From NCBI GenBank assembly GCA_964463325.1, contig CAYXBY010000076.1, positions 1 through 7,188 on the forward strand: a stretch of DNA of 7,188 nt. Reading direction: 5' to 3'. The notes under the pieces were generated by a model, which searched no databases, had not been told where the DNA came from, and worked only from the letters and a program-made list of their open reading frames with translations. How positions within the stretch are numbered: the stretch's first letter is position 1; each line of letters begins with the position of its first letter. Positions 5,310 through 7,188 of this stretch are shown here, one piece after another. A program made the position numbers and the translations under genes. The DNA is from UMGS1002 sp964463325. Lineage in GTDB: Bacteria > Bacillota > Clostridia > Oscillospirales > CAG-272.

Positions 5310-6413
5310 ATGAAAGTCGTTTTGCAAAATCTAACTAAGATCTTTCCATCGAGAAACAAAAAATCTGGTGAAGAGGTCGTGGCGGTAAACGATTTTACCT
5401 TTACGATCCCCGATGGAAAGCTCGTTGGTCTGCTCGGCCCGTCCGGCTGCGGCAAAAGCACCACGCTGTACATGATCAGCGGTCTGCAAAAGCCGACCTC
5501 AGGTCAGATCTTCTTCGGTGACGACGATGTAACCGAGCTATCCGCAGAAAATCGCGGCGTAGGACTCGTGTTCCAAAACTATGCGCTTTACCCGCATATG
5601 ACAGTCAAGCAGAACATCCTTTTCCCACTGCAAAATTTCAAGGGCAAGGACAAGCTCCCCAAAAACGAAATGATCGAGCGTGCCTACAATGCAGCCAAGC
5701 TTGTTCAGATCGATGACCTCATGGAGAGAAAGCCGAGCGAGCTGTCCGGCGGTCAGCAGCAGCGCGTAGCTATCGCACGTGCACTGGTCAAAATGCCCAG
5801 CGTCCTGCTGCTCGATGAGCCGCTATCCAATCTCGATGCACGTCTCCGCCTGCAAACACGTGAGGAGATCCGCCGTATCCAGCGTGAGACCGGCATCACG
5901 ACTGTTTTCGTAACGCACGACCAGGAGGAGGCCATGAGCATTTCCGACCTCATCGTTGTTATGAAGCTGGGTGTGATACAGCAGATAGACAAGCCACAAA
6001 ACGTCTATGACGATCCCACCAATCTGTTCGTTGCCAAGTTCCTCGGCACCCCGCCGATCAACGTATTCAACGGCTGCGTCAAGAACCAGAAGCTCTACAT
6101 AGGCGAGAGTGCAGTGCTGGATGTACCCGGCGTTGAGGATCGTGAGGTAACGGTTGGCATCCGTCCCGAGGGTTTCATCCTGGACGACAATGGCCCGCTC
6201 AGCTGCGAGCTCTCAAGCGTTGAGGTCATGGGTCGCGATATCAATGTGGTCTCGCGTCACGCGGCATCCGTCAATCCCATTATCCGCTCCATCATCAATG
6301 CTGACGTTCGGCTGGCTCCCGAGGCTACTGAGGTGCGCTATTCGCTTAAACCGCACAAGGTGTTCATCTTCGACCGTAAGGACGAGCGGCGTATCCGCTT
6401 TGAGGTGAAGTAA
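5310..6413 (+). CDS. CUT1-family carbohydrate ABC transporter ATPase (MalK/MsmK/UgpC-like)
   Basis: It is the cytoplasmic ATP-hydrolysing subunit that powers sugar or glycerol-phosphate type import. All nucleotide-binding motifs are intact: Walker A GPSGCGKST (43-51), Q-loop VFQNYALYPHMT (87-98, Gln89), signature LSGGQQQR (145-152), Walker B VLLLDE (165-170, Glu170 catalytic), D-loop SNLDA (173-177) and switch His203 (VTHDQEEAMS). After residue about 240 comes the C-terminal regulatory TOBE/MOBE region typical of MalK relatives (FLGTPPINVF at 244-253, VGIRPEGF at 282-289). The 367-residue length fits the family. Such ATPases can serve several importers, so the substrate cannot be told, and symbols such as msmK, malK or ugpC are not justified. 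The next gene, a matching permease, starts one base after the stop. No clear promoter lies in the 57-nt gap upstream; only an AT-rich TATAAA (5283-5288) without a fitting -35 is seen. Confidence 0.95.
   Translation: MKVVLQNLTKIFPSRNKKSGEEVVAVNDFTFTIPDGKLVGLLGPSGCGKSTTLYMISGLQKPTSGQIFFGDDDVTELSAENRGVGLVFQNYALYPHMTVKQNILFPLQNFKGKDKLPKNEMIERAYNAAKLVQIDDLMERKPSELSGGQQQRVAIARALVKMPSVLLLDEPLSNLDARLRLQTREEIRRIQRETGITTVFVTHDQEEAMSISDLIVVMKLGVIQQIDKPQNVYDDPTNLFVAKFLGTPPINVFNGCVKNQKLYIGESAVLDVPGVEDREVTVGIRPEGFILDDNGPLSCELSSVEVMGRDINVVSRHAASVNPIIRSIINADVRLAPEATEVRYSLKPHKVFIFDRKDERRIRFEVK
6402..6408 (+). promoter_or_regulatory. Ribosome binding site of the permease gene
   Basis: GAGGTGA lies 6 nt upstream of the ATG at 6415, inside the last codons of the ATPase gene. 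It supports that start and tight translational linkage of the two subunits. Confidence 0.7.
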
Positions 6414-6414
6414 A

Positions 6415-7188
6415 ATGGTTGAAAGCAAGCATAAATGGAAGGCGTGGCTCTATCTCGCGCCGGCGATCGTGCTTTTGATGATATTTACCGTCTGGCCGAT
6501 CATAAACACTGTAAGAATAGCATTTCTTGACGGCTACAACGCAATGACGGCCGTCAGCGGCAAAAGCTTTACATTCGGCATAGAGAACTTTAAGCAGGTG
6601 GTTGGAGCAGGCTCAAACTTTATGACCTGCCTAAAAAACACCATATTGCTTTGTGTTCTGACTGTTCCGATATCGACCATTCTGGCATTGCTGGTGGCTG
6701 TTTGCCTTAATGCGATCAAGCCGCTCCAGAGAACGCTTCAGACGATTTTCTTCCTCCCCTCCTTCTCCAACTCCATCGCCATCGGCATGGTGTTCGCCGC
6801 GATGTTCAACATCGTCGGCAGCGCGCTGGGCACGGAGAACGAGTTGATCGTAACTGCGGGCATCGTCAACAACGTGATCCAGTTCTTCGGCGGCAAGCCC
6901 GTCAACTGGATCAACGCCGGTTCCACCTACACCGCGAACATGTTCGTCATGATCGTGTACATCGTGTGGAACGCGCTGCCCTTCAAGATCCTGGTGCTGC
7001 TGGGCGGTCTGCAGTCCATCAACAAGCAGTATTACGATGCTGCCAAGGTTGACGGCACCTCCCGTCGCCGCATCTTCACCCGCATCACTGTGCCGCTGCT
7101 CTCCCCCATGCTGGCGTACGTGGTCATCACGGGCTTCATCGGCGGCTTCAAGGAATACACCAGCATCGTGGGCATCTTTGGCGAGCTG
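6415..7188 (+). CDS. Carbohydrate ABC transporter permease, MalF/MsmF-like (3' end beyond window)
   Basis: This is the inner-membrane channel subunit of a CUT1 importer, working with the ATPase just upstream. The frame is open for 258 codons to the window edge with no stop, so the C-terminus is missing; relatives have about 290-310 residues. The first membrane segment is at about 10-34 (LYLAPAIVLLMIFTVWPII), followed by a periplasmic stretch and segments near 73-97, 106-136, 172-196 and 228-248. The conserved cytoplasmic EAA loop that docks with the ATPase is visible at about 208-231: DAAKVDGTSRRRIF followed by ITVPLLSP, with the invariant Gly in DGT. Codon usage changes sharply around codon 108-112 (about position 6740-6750): before it GC-ending codons are about 59%, after it about 91%. 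The reading frame and the family pattern continue unbroken across this point. The gene may be mosaic, or the sequence may be a chimeric assembly. Confidence 0.92.
   Translation, partial: MVESKHKWKAWLYLAPAIVLLMIFTVWPIINTVRIAFLDGYNAMTAVSGKSFTFGIENFKQVVGAGSNFMTCLKNTILLCVLTVPISTILALLVAVCLNAIKPLQRTLQTIFFLPSFSNSIAIGMVFAAMFNIVGSALGTENELIVTAGIVNNVIQFFGGKPVNWINAGSTYTANMFVMIVYIVWNALPFKILVLLGGLQSINKQYYDAAKVDGTSRRRIFTRITVPLLSPMLAYVVITGFIGGFKEYTSIVGIFGEL

Noticed and set aside
6738..6926. An open frame on the minus strand within the permease gene.
   Set aside because: It is antisense to a clearly coding permease segment and arises from its high-GC3 codon use.

Overview
The window looks like chromosomal DNA from a low-to-mid GC Gram-positive bacterium, most likely a gut-type member of the Bacillota (class Clostridia). 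This is an inference. It rests on purine-rich GGAG/AAAGGA ribosome binding sites, near-consensus SigA-type promoters with 17-bp spacers and TGn extensions, an RDD membrane protein, a stand-alone 5'-3' exonuclease and a CUT1-type sugar ABC importer. I saw no rRNA, tRNA, CRISPR array, insertion sequence or phage gene. No stretch over 300 bases lacks a gene.

Left part, minus strand (about 76-2732): one compact operon read right to left. An extended -10 promoter (2704-2732) drives a small Dabb-domain protein. Its 3' end overlaps the start of an RluA-family pseudouridine synthase by 14 nt. The synthase stop codon overlaps, as ATGA, the start of a 526-residue membrane protein with a long acidic linker that I cannot assign to a family. 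A plus-strand intrinsic terminator abuts the 3' end of that last gene and probably belongs to a convergent gene left of the window.

Middle part, plus strand (about 2788-5252): a type II thymidine kinase gene (tdk) and then a 280-residue 5'-3' exonuclease each have their own strong promoter. The exonuclease is followed after 43 nt by an RDD-family membrane protein, probably on the same transcript. The kinase (thymidine salvage) and the flap/primer-type nuclease both fit nucleotide and DNA metabolism. The job of the RDD protein is unknown.

Right part, plus strand (5310-7188): the start of a CUT1 (MalK/MsmK-like) carbohydrate ABC transporter operon. A complete ATPase is followed one base later by an inner-membrane permease that runs off the window. 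The second permease and the binding protein, if present, would lie outside.

Most of the content is housekeeping. The most unusual signal is an abrupt change of codon usage inside the permease at about 6740-6750, where third-position GC rises from about 59% to about 91%. It suggests either a recombinant mosaic gene or a chimeric assembly join. The next most interesting item is the unassigned membrane protein, with three spaced copies of a Y-x-P-x-D motif in its acidic linker.
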